Below, piece by piece: positions 16,910 to 25,683 of a DNA stretch of 64,000 nt. Source of the DNA: JAFGGG01 sp964634205. GTDB taxonomy: Bacteria; Spirochaetota; Spirochaetia; SZUA-6; RPPD01. The position numbers and the translations under genes were made by a program. The stretch lies in NCBI GenBank assembly GCA_964634205.1, contig CAZWKE010000001.1, forward strand, positions 124,001 to 188,000. Direction: 5' to 3'. Position 1 is the first letter of the stretch; every line of letters begins with the position of its first letter. The notes below the pieces were generated by a model. The model searched no databases and was not told the origin of the DNA. It saw only the letters and a list, made by a program, of their open reading frames with translations.

Positions 16910-17594
16910 TGTCTTCATAATTTTTTTCCTCTGCTGGGGGCTTATTTCCGCGGAGGTGTTTCATTTTTCCGGTAACAGGGTACAGACCGTGTTTGCCAAG
17001 GGTAAGGAGCATACGCTGTTAACCGGCAATGCCAAGGTCGTTTCCGATGATAATCATATTAGCGCTGACTCCATAGAACTTTTTGGTAAAGACAATAGTT
17101 ATGTATTATGTAAGGGGAATGTGCACCTTATAAACACAAAAAAGGGCATGGATCTCACCTGTGAAACTTTGTTTTACGATCGCAAGCTGAAAAAGTCCAT
17201 GGTACAGGGGAACGCCGTTATGGTAGACCGTGAAAACCAGTTGGTGGTAAAGGGCGGCTTCCTCGAAGATAACGAAGAACAGGAAATTACGATAATCGAG
17301 ATCGGAGTACGTATTTTGAAAGAAGATATGGTCAGCCGTTCCGAGTTCGCCCGCTACCTCAGGAAAGAAAAAAAACTTGAGCTTTCCGGTATGCCGGTGG
17401 TACATTGGAAAGGCGATGAATACAGGGCGGCTAAAATATATATTGATCTGGACAAGGATGAAATAACGTTGGAAGGAAATGTTTCGGGAGAGCTTACCCC
17501 CGAAGAGGAAGGAAAAAAAGAGCAGGGAGAAAAAAAGAGTGAACAGCAGCAACCTGAAAACGGTAAAAACAGCACTCAAAACCAAAAGCAATAA
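16893..17594 (+). CDS. lptA: LptA/OstA-like periplasmic LPS-binding protein
   Basis: LptA forms the periplasmic bridge carrying lipopolysaccharide to the outer membrane. The protein has a signal peptide (MMRKSSVFIIFFLCWGLISA), then OstA-type beta-strands: GKEHTLLTGNAKVVSDDNHISADSIELFGK, CKGNVHLINTKKGMDLTCET, and RAAKIYIDLDKDEITLEGNV. The C-terminal 35 residues are a charged low-complexity tail (Glu, Lys and Gln), longer than usual. Length 233 is slightly above the family norm. The last part overlaps the start of lptB by 56 bases, so translation of the two is coupled. Confidence 0.85.
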   Translation: MMRKSSVFIIFFLCWGLISAEVFHFSGNRVQTVFAKGKEHTLLTGNAKVVSDDNHISADSIELFGKDNSYVLCKGNVHLINTKKGMDLTCETLFYDRKLKKSMVQGNAVMVDRENQLVVKGGFLEDNEEQEITIIEIGVRILKEDMVSRSEFARYLRKEKKLELSGMPVVHWKGDEYRAAKIYIDLDKDEITLEGNVSGELTPEEEGKKEQGEKKSEQQQPENGKNSTQNQKQ

Positions 17595-18318
17595 CGGTTC
17601 TCTCTCCGTTCAGGGACTGGTAAGAAAGTTCGGAAAGAAGGTTGCGGTCAATGACGTGACCTTTTCCATGGATGTCGGGGAGGTCGTGGGATTGCTGGGG
17701 CCGAACGGTGCCGGTAAAACCACCATCTTTTATATGATTGTCGGTTTTATAAAACCGACTGCCGGTAAAATATTTTTAAACGGCAAAGATATCACCTACC
17801 AGCCGATGTATATCCGGGCCCGGGAGGGGATATCCTACCTTCCGCAGGAAGCCTCGATTTTCAGGAAACTTTCCGTTGAGGAAAATGTGTGGGCGGTGCT
17901 TGAGGTGAGAGGTGATTTAACCACCGGTGAAAAAAAAGACAAACTGGAGTATCTTCTTGACGAGTTGGGCATAACCCAGATACGGAAGCAGAAGGCTTTT
18001 ACGCTTTCCGGCGGCGAAAGACGGAGAACGGAAATTGCGCGCGCACTGGCAATTGAACCCAAATATTTGCTGTTGGATGAACCGTTCGCTGGTATTGACC
18101 CCATTGCCGTATCGGAAATAAAAAACATTATCAAGGACCTGTCTTCCAAAGGAATCGGGGTCCTGATTACGGATCATAGTGTGCATTATACATTGGAAAT
18201 TACCGGTAGATCGTATATTATAAACCTTGGAGAAATTGTTACTGCGGGGACAAAGAAGCAGCTTTTAAAAAGCAAAATCGCGCGCAGTATTTACCTGGGT
18301 CACGATTTTGATATGTAA
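17539..18318 (+). CDS. lptB: LPS export ABC transporter ATPase LptB
   Basis: The cytoplasmic ATPase of LptBFG. Motifs: Walker A GPNGAGKTT, Q-loop YLPQEASIF, signature LSGGERRRTEIA, Walker B YLLLDEPFAGIDP and the switch His in ITDHSVH. The open frame begins upstream at 17479, but a GTG at 17539 lies nine bases after GGGAG and gives a 259-residue protein, near the usual LptB length (about 240). The earlier ATG would add 20 lysine- and glutamate-rich residues and has no ribosome binding site. The gene overlaps lptA by 56 bases. LptF and LptG permeases are not in this window. Confidence 0.95.
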   Translation: MNSSNLKTVKTALKTKSNNGSLSVQGLVRKFGKKVAVNDVTFSMDVGEVVGLLGPNGAGKTTIFYMIVGFIKPTAGKIFLNGKDITYQPMYIRAREGISYLPQEASIFRKLSVEENVWAVLEVRGDLTTGEKKDKLEYLLDELGITQIRKQKAFTLSGGERRRTEIARALAIEPKYLLLDEPFAGIDPIAVSEIKNIIKDLSSKGIGVLITDHSVHYTLEITGRSYIINLGEIVTAGTKKQLLKSKIARSIYLGHDFDM

Positions 18319-18387
18319 GTGAAAATAAGTGGAAAATTCGGCGGATTTATAGGAAAATTAAAATAAGAACAGTTGTCGAGGTATTCG

Positions 18388-19785
18388 GTGCAGGTACAGA
18401 AACATATCCTTAAACAGGAACAGAGACTCAAAATGACGCCTCAGTTATACCAGGCCATAAAAATTATGGCTCTGCCCATTCAGGAACTGCGGCTGCGAAT
18501 ACGACAGGAAATTGAAAAAAATCCTGCCCTGGAACTCCTTGAGGATAAAAACACAGAATCTTTTGACGAGATTTCACTGACGCGTAATTCGGATGAATAT
18601 GATTTCTTTGATGAAACCTCAGACTCCGGCTATATCGGCAACAGGAGCAGCGATCAGGAGGATCTGAAACGGAAGTTCATTGAGGGGGCGCTTGCCAGAC
18701 CGGAATCCCTGCATGACCATCTGCTGTGGCAGTTAAAGTTACAGCCGGTGACCGACAAGTGGTTTAAAATCGGGGAACTGTTGATCCTCAACCTGGACGA
18801 GAACGGTTTTCATATTGAAGCACCCGAATTACTGGTCAAGGAAGATGAGTTTGAAGTACTTCATGAAATGATGAAGATGATCCAGAGCTTTGATCCTCTG
18901 GGTGTCTGTACAAAAGACTATAAGGAGGCCCTGTTGGTACAGATTGAACACCACCAGGATCCCCATCCGCTCGCGCATCAGATTATAGAACAATACCTTG
19001 ACTATCTGGAAAAAGGAAAATATAAAGAAATCGTAAAGAAACTGCATATTTCCGAGGATGAGTTTAAGGCCGCCCTGCAGTTTATTCGTACCCTGGAACC
19101 GCTTCCCGGGCGGAATTATGCTACGGAAACTCCCAAATATGTCATACCCGATGTCCGGGTCAGCATAAAAGAAGGAGAGTTTCATATTATCCTTAATGAT
19201 GAAGAGATTCCCGTATTGGGAATCAATCCGTTTTTTGATAAGATTAAAAGCAGCACGGGTTCCGGGGAAGCAAAGGATGCCAAAACATTTGTTACCTCGA
19301 GCATAAACGAGGCCAAATGGTTTATTAAAAGCATCAATCAACGCAACAGTACCTTATTAAAGGTGTGTAAAGCGATTGTAGAGTTTCAGCGTGAGTTTTT
19401 CAGGAGAGGCCCGAAATACCTCGTGCCCCTGACTCTGAAAGATATTTCGCAGGAAATCGGTGTGCATGAGGCTACCGTATCACGCATGACGAATGGAAAA
19501 TATATTCAAACCGAATACGGAATATTCGAATTGAAATATTTTTTTACCAATTCAATCTCCGGGTCCGGTTCGACCGGTTCGCGGTTCTCCAAAGAAGGAG
19601 TGAAACAGGTGGTGAAAGAGATTATCCTGGGTGAAGAAGGGAAACAAAATCTCAGCGACAGCAGGATCGTTGAAATACTTGCCAACAGAGGCATTAAGAT
19701 TGCCCGAAGAACAATTTCAAAATACAGAAAGGAGTTGGGGATCATGTCGTCTTTCCAACGCAAAAGAATGGAGGAAGAAATATGA
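18388..19785 (+). CDS. rpoN: RNA polymerase sigma-54 factor
   Basis: RpoN directs RNA polymerase to -24/-12 promoters and needs an AAA+ activator. The N-terminal activator-interacting region opens KMTPQLYQAIKIMALPIQEL, the central core-binding and DNA-binding region includes QEIGVHEATVSRMTNGKYI, and the C-terminal RpoN box reads ARRTISKYRKELGI (canonical ARRTVAKYRE). The start is probably GTG at 18388, six bases after GAGG; a TTG at 18373 is the alternative, adding five residues. It lies 69 bases after lptB and shares four bases with hpf. An NtrC-like activator is encoded in the same cluster and a sigma-54 promoter lies upstream of glnA. Confidence 0.96.
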   Translation: MQVQKHILKQEQRLKMTPQLYQAIKIMALPIQELRLRIRQEIEKNPALELLEDKNTESFDEISLTRNSDEYDFFDETSDSGYIGNRSSDQEDLKRKFIEGALARPESLHDHLLWQLKLQPVTDKWFKIGELLILNLDENGFHIEAPELLVKEDEFEVLHEMMKMIQSFDPLGVCTKDYKEALLVQIEHHQDPHPLAHQIIEQYLDYLEKGKYKEIVKKLHISEDEFKAALQFIRTLEPLPGRNYATETPKYVIPDVRVSIKEGEFHIILNDEEIPVLGINPFFDKIKSSTGSGEAKDAKTFVTSSINEAKWFIKSINQRNSTLLKVCKAIVEFQREFFRRGPKYLVPLTLKDISQEIGVHEATVSRMTNGKYIQTEYGIFELKYFFTNSISGSGSTGSRFSKEGVKQVVKEIILGEEGKQNLSDSRIVEILANRGIKIARRTISKYRKELGIMSSFQRKRMEEEI

Positions 19786-20078
19786 ATATTGAAATAAGGG
19801 GGGTGCATTACAACGTTTCTGACGAAGAGAAGCAGACAATTGAAAAGAAACTGCACAGGATTGATTTTATTAAAGATAAAATAATTGATATCATTTTTTC
19901 AATTACTAAAGAGAAGAAGGAATTTAAACTTGAGGTATCCATATACTTTAAATGGGGAACAGACGCGCATTTACATGTGCATGATTTCAGCCTTGCGGAA
20001 GGGATGGATAAGTTATTCAATAAAATGGAAATTAAAATAAGTAAGGAAAAGGAAAAAAAACAGGAACACAATAAATAA
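19782..20078 (+). CDS. hpf: Ribosome hibernation-promoting factor family (short form, HPF/YfiA-like)
   Basis: The 98-residue protein matches the short HPF/YfiA family, which binds the 30S decoding region in slow growth. It begins MNIEIRGVHYNVSDEEKQTI, the family's first beta-strand and helix, and later has HLHVHDFSLAEGMDKLFNKM. It lacks the long C-terminal dimerisation tail of long HPF. The ATG overlaps the rpoN stop (ATGA), as in many bacteria where rpoN and hpf are adjacent. The C-terminus is lysine- and glutamate-rich. Confidence 0.9.
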   Translation: MNIEIRGVHYNVSDEEKQTIEKKLHRIDFIKDKIIDIIFSITKEKKEFKLEVSIYFKWGTDAHLHVHDFSLAEGMDKLFNKMEIKISKEKEKKQEHNK

Positions 20079-20098
20079 ACCCGACAGGGAGAGGACCT

Positions 20099-21073
20099 AT
20101 GGAAAAGTTTACGGTGCTTGACCTGCTTCAGTTGGATTTAAAGGAACACGATGCCTTGGGTTTGAAATGCATCGGGGGCAGGCCGGGACTAATAAGGGAA
20201 ATTAAAATGCCGGAACTAAACCGGCCCGGTCTTGCGTTAAGCGGCTTTTTCGATAATTTTGCCGAACAACGTTTGCAGATATTCGGCCGTGGGGAGACCT
20301 CATATCTGTGCAAGCTGGAAAAAGAGAACAAGCTGGAAAACATAAAAAGATTGTTTTCCTTTACCCTGCCCTGCTGTGTGTTTACGGGCAGTCTTGAGCC
20401 GCCGCCCAATTTTTTCAAATTGGCGGAAGAATCAGGGTGTCCGGTATTACAGTCCGAACTCTCATCTTCCGAGTTTTCAACCAGAATAATGCGGGTGCTC
20501 AGTAATATATTCGCCCCCAAAAAGAATGTTCATGGGGTGTTGGTTGAGGTATTCGGTATCGGAGTGCTGATCCAGGGTGAAAGCGGCGTGGGTAAAAGTG
20601 AGATTGCTTTGGAGTTGATCGAGCGCGGGCACCGGCTGGTAGCGGATGACGCGGTTGAAGTGAGGTGCGTCGGAGGCAACTTTCTGATGGGCAAAGGGGT
20701 GAATGTGATCGCCAGCCATCATATGGAGATCCGGGGATTGGGGATTATCAACGTCACCCACCTTTTCGGTGTCGGTGCCATCAGGGATAAAAAGCAGATC
20801 CAGTTGATTGTGCAGTTGGAAGAATGGGACACGACCAAAACATACGACCGGATCGGTTCCGAGGACAGCACCATGGAACTGTTGGGAGTGAATGTTCCGT
20901 ATCTGCGGATTCCGGTAAAACCGGGAAGGAATATTCCCATCATCATAGAAACCGGGGCAATGAACGAACGCTTGAAAAAATTAGGGTACCACTCGGCCAA
21001 AGAGTTTAGCCGCAGTATCATGAACTGGCTTGAAACGGAACGTGCCCGTTCCGTCTATTTTGAAAACCAATAA
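20099..21073 (+). CDS. hprK: HPr kinase/phosphorylase
   Basis: Phosphorylates HPr on Ser46 and reverses the reaction, coupling carbon status to regulation. N-terminal domain to about residue 130, then HGVLVEVFGIGVLIQ and Walker A GESGVGKSE (160-168), followed by RGHRLVADDAVEVR and the signature EIRGLGIINV. The C-terminal segment KKLGYHSAKEFSR is family-like. Length 324 is normal. Preceded by GGGAGAGG six bases before the ATG. It is immediately followed (14 bases) by HPr. Its placement between hpf/rpoN and HPr is common in Gram-negatives and Leptospira-like bacteria, where it often lacks a complete sugar PTS. Confidence 0.95.
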   Translation: MEKFTVLDLLQLDLKEHDALGLKCIGGRPGLIREIKMPELNRPGLALSGFFDNFAEQRLQIFGRGETSYLCKLEKENKLENIKRLFSFTLPCCVFTGSLEPPPNFFKLAEESGCPVLQSELSSSEFSTRIMRVLSNIFAPKKNVHGVLVEVFGIGVLIQGESGVGKSEIALELIERGHRLVADDAVEVRCVGGNFLMGKGVNVIASHHMEIRGLGIINVTHLFGVGAIRDKKQIQLIVQLEEWDTTKTYDRIGSEDSTMELLGVNVPYLRIPVKPGRNIPIIIETGAMNERLKKLGYHSAKEFSRSIMNWLETERARSVYFENQ

Positions 21074-21087
21074 TCTAAAAATACAGG

Positions 21088-21354
21088 ATGAAAGAAAAGG
21101 TAGTAGTTGTAACGAACAGAGCAGGAATACATGCGCGACCCGCCGCGCTCTTGGTGCAGACCGCCAGTCAATACACCTCCTCGATATTTTTGGAACGAAA
21201 TAATGAGAGGGTGAATGGAAAATCCATAATGGGTGTGATAACTTTAGGAGCGGTGTATAACTCTGAAATAAAGATAATTGTAGACGGTGAGGATGAAGAT
21301 AAAGCTATTGAGTCCTTAAGCGCTCTGTTTGAGAGAAAATTTGAAGAAGCTTAG
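21088..21354 (+). CDS. ptsH: HPr family phosphocarrier protein
   Basis: HPr carries phosphate between enzyme I and EIIA proteins or acts as a regulator when phosphorylated by HPr kinase. The 88-residue sequence has His15 in NRAGIHARP (enzyme I site) and Ser46 in VNGKSIMGV (HprK site), both intact. It follows hprK in the same operon, so HprK-dependent phosphorylation is likely. No enzyme I, IIA, IIB or IIC gene is in the window, so whether it serves a PTS transport route cannot be judged here. Its end overlaps the next gene by 26 bases. Confidence 0.95.
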   Translation: MKEKVVVVTNRAGIHARPAALLVQTASQYTSSIFLERNNERVNGKSIMGVITLGAVYNSEIKIIVDGEDEDKAIESLSALFERKFEEA

Positions 21355-21901
21355 ATTTCTGCGAATATGTTTTACCTTTTTGTTTATCATGTTAATAATA
21401 GTCCCGGTATTTACACAAAATGACACGGTACGTATTCAAATCAATACCACCACGGACACGCTGTCCGTTTTTTTTATCAGTCGAAACGCCGGGCGCGTGC
21501 TTTATGTTCTTAATGACGGTCTTGAATCCCAGATATTTTTTTATATCCGCCTGTATAAAAAAGCCGAGGGATTGTTTGCTTTTTTAGGCGATCACCTGGT
21601 GGCGGAGTATTCCCCGCAGTGTGTCGGTTACAGGGATTTTTTTGATGATGATTACGTTATCGAAAACTATGACGGGAAGATCCTGCGTTTTAAAAATCCG
21701 GATAAATTTGTAAAAGAACTGTTCTCTCTGCGTGATTTCCGCTTACGGGGTATGGAAGAAGCCGATCATTCCGGGTATTATGTGATGGTAATGGTTCAGT
21801 TGGATTCAGTGAAACTGGTTCCTCCCTTTACGATTCTTTCGCTTTTACCGTTTGAAGGAAGGTCAGTTACCCCCTGGATTAAACAGGAGCTGGTAAAATA
21901 G
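21329..21901 (+). CDS. DUF4390-like secreted protein upstream of the NtrY-like kinase
   Basis: The 190-residue protein begins with a basic, very hydrophobic segment (signal peptide or anchor, to about residue 29), then a beta-rich exported region. The pattern (ISRNAGRVLYVLNDGLESQI, IRLYKKAEG, FKNPDKFVKEL) resembles DUF4390, a family that typically precedes an NtrY-like histidine kinase, which is the arrangement here. It may therefore be the periplasmic partner or modulator of that kinase, but no function is established. The TTG start at 21329 overlaps HPr by 26 bases; TTG at 21341 is an alternative, and no convincing ribosome binding site decides between them. Confidence 0.6.
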   Translation: MRENLKKLRFLRICFTFLFIMLIIVPVFTQNDTVRIQINTTTDTLSVFFISRNAGRVLYVLNDGLESQIFFYIRLYKKAEGLFAFLGDHLVAEYSPQCVGYRDFFDDDYVIENYDGKILRFKNPDKFVKELFSLRDFRLRGMEEADHSGYYVMVMVQLDSVKLVPPFTILSLLPFEGRSVTPWIKQELVK

Positions 21902-21914
21902 GGGAAAACAAGAA

Positions 21915-23705
21915 ATGAGAATCAGGGAATCGGGTCGGTCATCGTCAATAATTCTCATCGTACTGGTCATTTTTTATATTCTGCTTATCGCGATCATAAT
22001 TCTGTTTTTCCAGCAGATTATCCTTACCATCTATAAAAGCAATCCGATTACCAATATCATGATCATGGGTATCATTATTATTTTACCCATTATCCTGCTG
22101 AGTGCGATCATCTTTAATATAGTCAAGCTGCTGAAGGAGCGGGCCCTTAAAAAATCAGGCGCGCGCTTTAAAACCCGGCTTATTCTTTTTTTCAGTTTTA
22201 TTGCAATTCTTTCCGCCGTACCCCAGACCACACTTTCCGTTACCTTTATTAATTCGGTCATTAATTCCGAGTTCGTTACCCGCTTGAATGATGTCGTCGG
22301 CAATGCCTGGAGTATTGCCGTTGAATATTATACCAGCAAATCTAAAAATCTTGAGACATTCGGGAAAAGTAATCTGTTACCGTATTTATTCAGAGAACTT
22401 CCCTCCCGTCCTGGAAACACCTGGAAAACCGTACATAACGCAAACCCTGAGATTCAGTTTTTGCAGGTGTTTTCCTCTTCCGGTAAAGAGTTGTATTTTA
22501 AAGCACAAAATACAATTGCACAGGCGGCCCGGGTAAGTGATTTTTCCACTCTTTCGGGAGGGATGGGAAAGCTGCCCAAGGATGAGCGCGGTGATATCAG
22601 TATTCTCAGGTATCTGTATAAACTGACCCGCGGCAGCTCATCGTATTATGTCTTGTTCGGAGTTGTCCTGCCCAAGAGTTTTGACCAAAAAACCAAGCAG
22701 CTTATGGAATCCAGGGAATTTTTTGCCCAGTTGGCCAGGTACAAAAACCTGTTTGAGGTGGTAATAGTTATTTTTTATTCACTGTTTTCTTTTCCGGTGT
22801 TATTACTGGCAATTCTGGTGAGTTTTTTTCTGGCGGAGGAGATTATACGGCCGATTTTTAATCTTGAAGAGGCAACGCAAAGAGTTGCCCAGGGAGACTT
22901 TTCCATTCGTATATTGTCCCGGTCCAGTGATGAGTTGTCCAATCTTATTCAGTCCTTCAACCGTATGGTTTCGGAACTGGAGATCTCCAAAAAAAAGCTG
23001 CTGCAGGCGGAAAAAATAGCCGCATGGCAGGAGATCGCCAAGCGTCTGGCGCATGAAATTAAAAATCCGTTAACACCGATAAAGCTTTCTGCGGAAAGAA
23101 TTCAGAAGAAATTTGAGCAGTCAAACAATGATAATCAGAAAGAGTTAAAGAAAGTGATCGGTTCCTCGGTTACGGCGATTATCAGTGAGGTGGAAAACCT
23201 TAACAAGTTGTTGAAGGATTTCAGTGATTTCGCCAAACTTCCGGAACCGCGGTGTGAAAAGACAAATCTAAAGAAACTGATCAAAGAAGCGGCATCTTTA
23301 TATAATAATCCGGCAGCCGATATTCGTATTGACAGTAAAGGTATCGACAAGGATACCGCTGTTTATATCGATGCCAAACAGTTTAAACAGGTATTTGCCA
23401 ATCTTATCATTAATGCGGTTCAGGCCATGCCCCATGGCGGAACGATTTTTATCCGGGCGGACCTTGTCAAAAAAGAAAAAACGAATTACTGTAGAATTCA
23501 GGTGCAGGATACGGGAGCCGGGATTGATGAGGAGATAAAACAGGCTATTTTTGATCCTTATTTTACCACCAAAAAGGGGGGTGCGGGTTTGGGACTCTCT
23601 ATTGTTGAGAGGATTGTGTTTGATCATAAAGGCAACATCTGGTTTGAAAGCCAAAAAGGAAGAGGCACCACATTTTTTATAGACATTCCGATGGAACAGG
23701 AGTAG
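21915..23705 (+). CDS. ntrY: NtrY-like sensor histidine kinase
   Basis: A 596-residue membrane sensor kinase. It has about four membrane segments (near residues 15-38, 46-68, 87-108 and 276-302), an extracytoplasmic sensing region between the third and fourth, a HAMP-like linker (IRPIFNLEEATQRVAQGDF), a HisKA dimerisation domain with phospho-acceptor His380 (RLAHEIKNPLTPI) and an ATPase domain with NLIINAVQAM, DTGAGI and GGAGLGLSIV. This order is that of NtrY. It is encoded 14 bases after the DUF4390-like gene and followed after two bases by the NtrC-like regulator, its probable partner. The signal sensed is unknown, though nitrogen status is the usual one. Confidence 0.92.
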   Translation: MRIRESGRSSSIILIVLVIFYILLIAIIILFFQQIILTIYKSNPITNIMIMGIIIILPIILLSAIIFNIVKLLKERALKKSGARFKTRLILFFSFIAILSAVPQTTLSVTFINSVINSEFVTRLNDVVGNAWSIAVEYYTSKSKNLETFGKSNLLPYLFRELPSRPGNTWKTVHNANPEIQFLQVFSSSGKELYFKAQNTIAQAARVSDFSTLSGGMGKLPKDERGDISILRYLYKLTRGSSSYYVLFGVVLPKSFDQKTKQLMESREFFAQLARYKNLFEVVIVIFYSLFSFPVLLLAILVSFFLAEEIIRPIFNLEEATQRVAQGDFSIRILSRSSDELSNLIQSFNRMVSELEISKKKLLQAEKIAAWQEIAKRLAHEIKNPLTPIKLSAERIQKKFEQSNNDNQKELKKVIGSSVTAIISEVENLNKLLKDFSDFAKLPEPRCEKTNLKKLIKEAASLYNNPAADIRIDSKGIDKDTAVYIDAKQFKQVFANLIINAVQAMPHGGTIFIRADLVKKEKTNYCRIQVQDTGAGIDEEIKQAIFDPYFTTKKGGAGLGLSIVERIVFDHKGNIWFESQKGRGTTFFIDIPMEQE

Positions 23706-23706
23706 T

Positions 23707-25071
23707 ATGCCGTCCGTTTTAATTATTGATGATGAACAGGGTATCCGCGCAGTGCTGAAAGATGTACTGGAGGACGAAGGATATGAGGTAATTCTGGCGG
23801 AGGACGGCTACCAGGGGCTTTCCCGGCTGCAGACACATCCGGTTGATCTGGTTATTCTGGATGTGTGGCTGCCGAATATGGGCGGGATTGATGTTCTGAA
23901 AAAATTAAAAGAAGATTATGCCGATATTGAGGTGGTCATTATTTCCGGTCACGCGAATATAGATATCGCCGTTAAGGCCGTGAAGATGGGCGCCTTTGAT
24001 TTTCTGGAAAAACCGCTTTCCCTGGAACGTGTTATTACCGTTGTCCGCAATGCCCTGGCCTTGGAAGATTTACGCAAAGAGAACAGAACATTAAAGAACT
24101 CTATTTTTATGGAAGACCAGATGATCGGCTCCAGCCGCGCCATGAAAAAAATACATGAGTTGATAGAGCAAAGCGCCGGTTCGGACGCCCGTATCCTTAT
24201 TCTTGGTGAGAACGGCACCGGCAAGGAACTGGTTGCCAGGGCCATTCATATGAAGAGTAAAAGGGTATTCGGCCCTTTTATTGAAGTCAACTGCGCGGCC
24301 ATTCCCGACACCTTGATCGAAAGTGAGTTGTTTGGTCACGAAAAAGGGGCGTTTACCAATGCCTTTGCCAGGAGAAAAGGCAAGTTTGAGCTGGCACACA
24401 AGGGCAGCTTGTTTCTCGATGAAATCGCCGATCTGTCCTTAAGCGCACAGGCCAAGGTACTGCGGGTGATTCAGGAACTGGCTTTTGAAAGAATCGGTGG
24501 AGAAGAACAAATTTCAGTGGATGTACGGCTTATCGCGGCGACAAACAAGAATATTGAGGAAGAAATAAAAACCGGTAGATTCAGGGAAGACCTGTATTTC
24601 CGTTTGAATGTAATTCCGATTTTTATCCCGCCCCTGCGGGAGCGTATTGAGGACCTGGATGAACTGATCAGTTATTTTATGAAAAAGTATAAACATCCCA
24701 AATACGCGGAATCAAAAAAGATCTCGCCCGAGGCGTTAAAGATCTTAAAATCCTATCACTGGCCCGGCAATATTCGGGAGTTAAAGAATTTTATGGAGAG
24801 AATAAATATCATGACTGAAGAACAGTATATTCTTCCCGCAACCGTGAACCAGTACCTGGGTGCCAAAGAAAAGGACAAAAAGGATTCGTTCCTCTATGAT
24901 TTTTCCGATATGAAGCTGAATGAGGCCAAGGATCATTTTGAGAAAGAATTGATCGTACAGAAACTCAAGGACAATGAGTATAATATTTCCAAAACCGCCC
25001 AGATTTTGGGGTTGTATCCCAGCAATTTACATAATAAAATAAAAAAATTAGGCATTAAAATTGAGAGGTGA
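23707..25071 (+). CDS. NtrC-family sigma-54-dependent transcriptional activator
   Basis: 454 residues: receiver domain with acceptor Asp52 (VILDVWLPNMGG), AAA+ domain with Walker A GENGTGKE (167-174) and DEIADLSL, and a C-terminal Fis-type HTH (KTAQILGLYPSNLHNKIKKL). It can activate sigma-54 RNA polymerase once phosphorylated, and the sigma-54 promoter of glnA in the same region is a plausible target. The loop that contacts sigma-54 reads GAFTNA (214-219) rather than the usual GAFTGA. The partner kinase is encoded just upstream. I leave the gene symbol blank because ntrC and ntrX cannot be separated from sequence alone. Confidence 0.92.
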   Translation: MPSVLIIDDEQGIRAVLKDVLEDEGYEVILAEDGYQGLSRLQTHPVDLVILDVWLPNMGGIDVLKKLKEDYADIEVVIISGHANIDIAVKAVKMGAFDFLEKPLSLERVITVVRNALALEDLRKENRTLKNSIFMEDQMIGSSRAMKKIHELIEQSAGSDARILILGENGTGKELVARAIHMKSKRVFGPFIEVNCAAIPDTLIESELFGHEKGAFTNAFARRKGKFELAHKGSLFLDEIADLSLSAQAKVLRVIQELAFERIGGEEQISVDVRLIAATNKNIEEEIKTGRFREDLYFRLNVIPIFIPPLRERIEDLDELISYFMKKYKHPKYAESKKISPEALKILKSYHWPGNIRELKNFMERINIMTEEQYILPATVNQYLGAKEKDKKDSFLYDFSDMKLNEAKDHFEKELIVQKLKDNEYNISKTAQILGLYPSNLHNKIKKLGIKIER

Positions 25072-25077
25072 TGATAA

Positions 25078-25683
25078 ATGAAAGGATTAACCAAAAGGCA
25101 GCAAGATGTTCTTAAATTTATCAAATCATATATCGCTTCCCATAAATTCCCTCCTACAATCAGAGAGGTGGCCGAACATTTCGATATTTCAGTAAAAGGC
25201 AGCTACGATCATATCAAGGCGTTGGAAAAAAAGAAGTACATCAAATGTAATGTAAACCGTTCACGTGCAATAGAGGTGATTCTGGATGAGGATAAGAGCG
25301 ACGGTACGATTGTCCAGGTCCCTGTTTTGGGAAATGTGGCGGCCGGGAAACCGTTATTCGCCGATGAAAATTTCGAGGGAGTGGTGAAGGTCCCTGAACA
25401 GTATATTGGAAACGGGAAACATTTTGCCCTGAACGTAAAAGGAGAAAGCATGCAGGATGCGGGCATAATGGACGGCGATATCGCCATTATCAACCATCAG
25501 AATTATGCGGATAACGGTGATATCATAGTTGCGGTAATAGATGAGGCCGTGACCCTCAAGCGCTTTTTTAAAGAAAAAAACAGAATCATGCTGAAGGCGG
25601 AGAACAAGGCATTCCCCCCGATTTATTCTCAAAACATCAGAATTCTCGGAAAGTTGTCCTATCTGATCAGAAAATATGAATGA
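25078..25683 (+). CDS. lexA: LexA repressor
   Basis: Repressor of the SOS regulon, inactivated by RecA-stimulated self-cleavage. The N-terminal winged-helix (residues 1-65) has LTKRQQDVLKFIKSYI and FPPTIREVAEHFDISVKGSYDHIKALE. The cleavage site is Ala89-Gly90 (NVAAGKP) and the catalytic dyad is Ser124 (GESMQDAGI) and Lys161 (AVTLKRFF). Length 201 is typical. It lies six bases after the NtrC-like gene and overlaps holA by eight, so it is expressed with this operon; I see no separate LexA box in front of it. Confidence 0.97.
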   Translation: MKGLTKRQQDVLKFIKSYIASHKFPPTIREVAEHFDISVKGSYDHIKALEKKKYIKCNVNRSRAIEVILDEDKSDGTIVQVPVLGNVAAGKPLFADENFEGVVKVPEQYIGNGKHFALNVKGESMQDAGIMDGDIAIINHQNYADNGDIIVAVIDEAVTLKRFFKEKNRIMLKAENKAFPPIYSQNIRILGKLSYLIRKYE

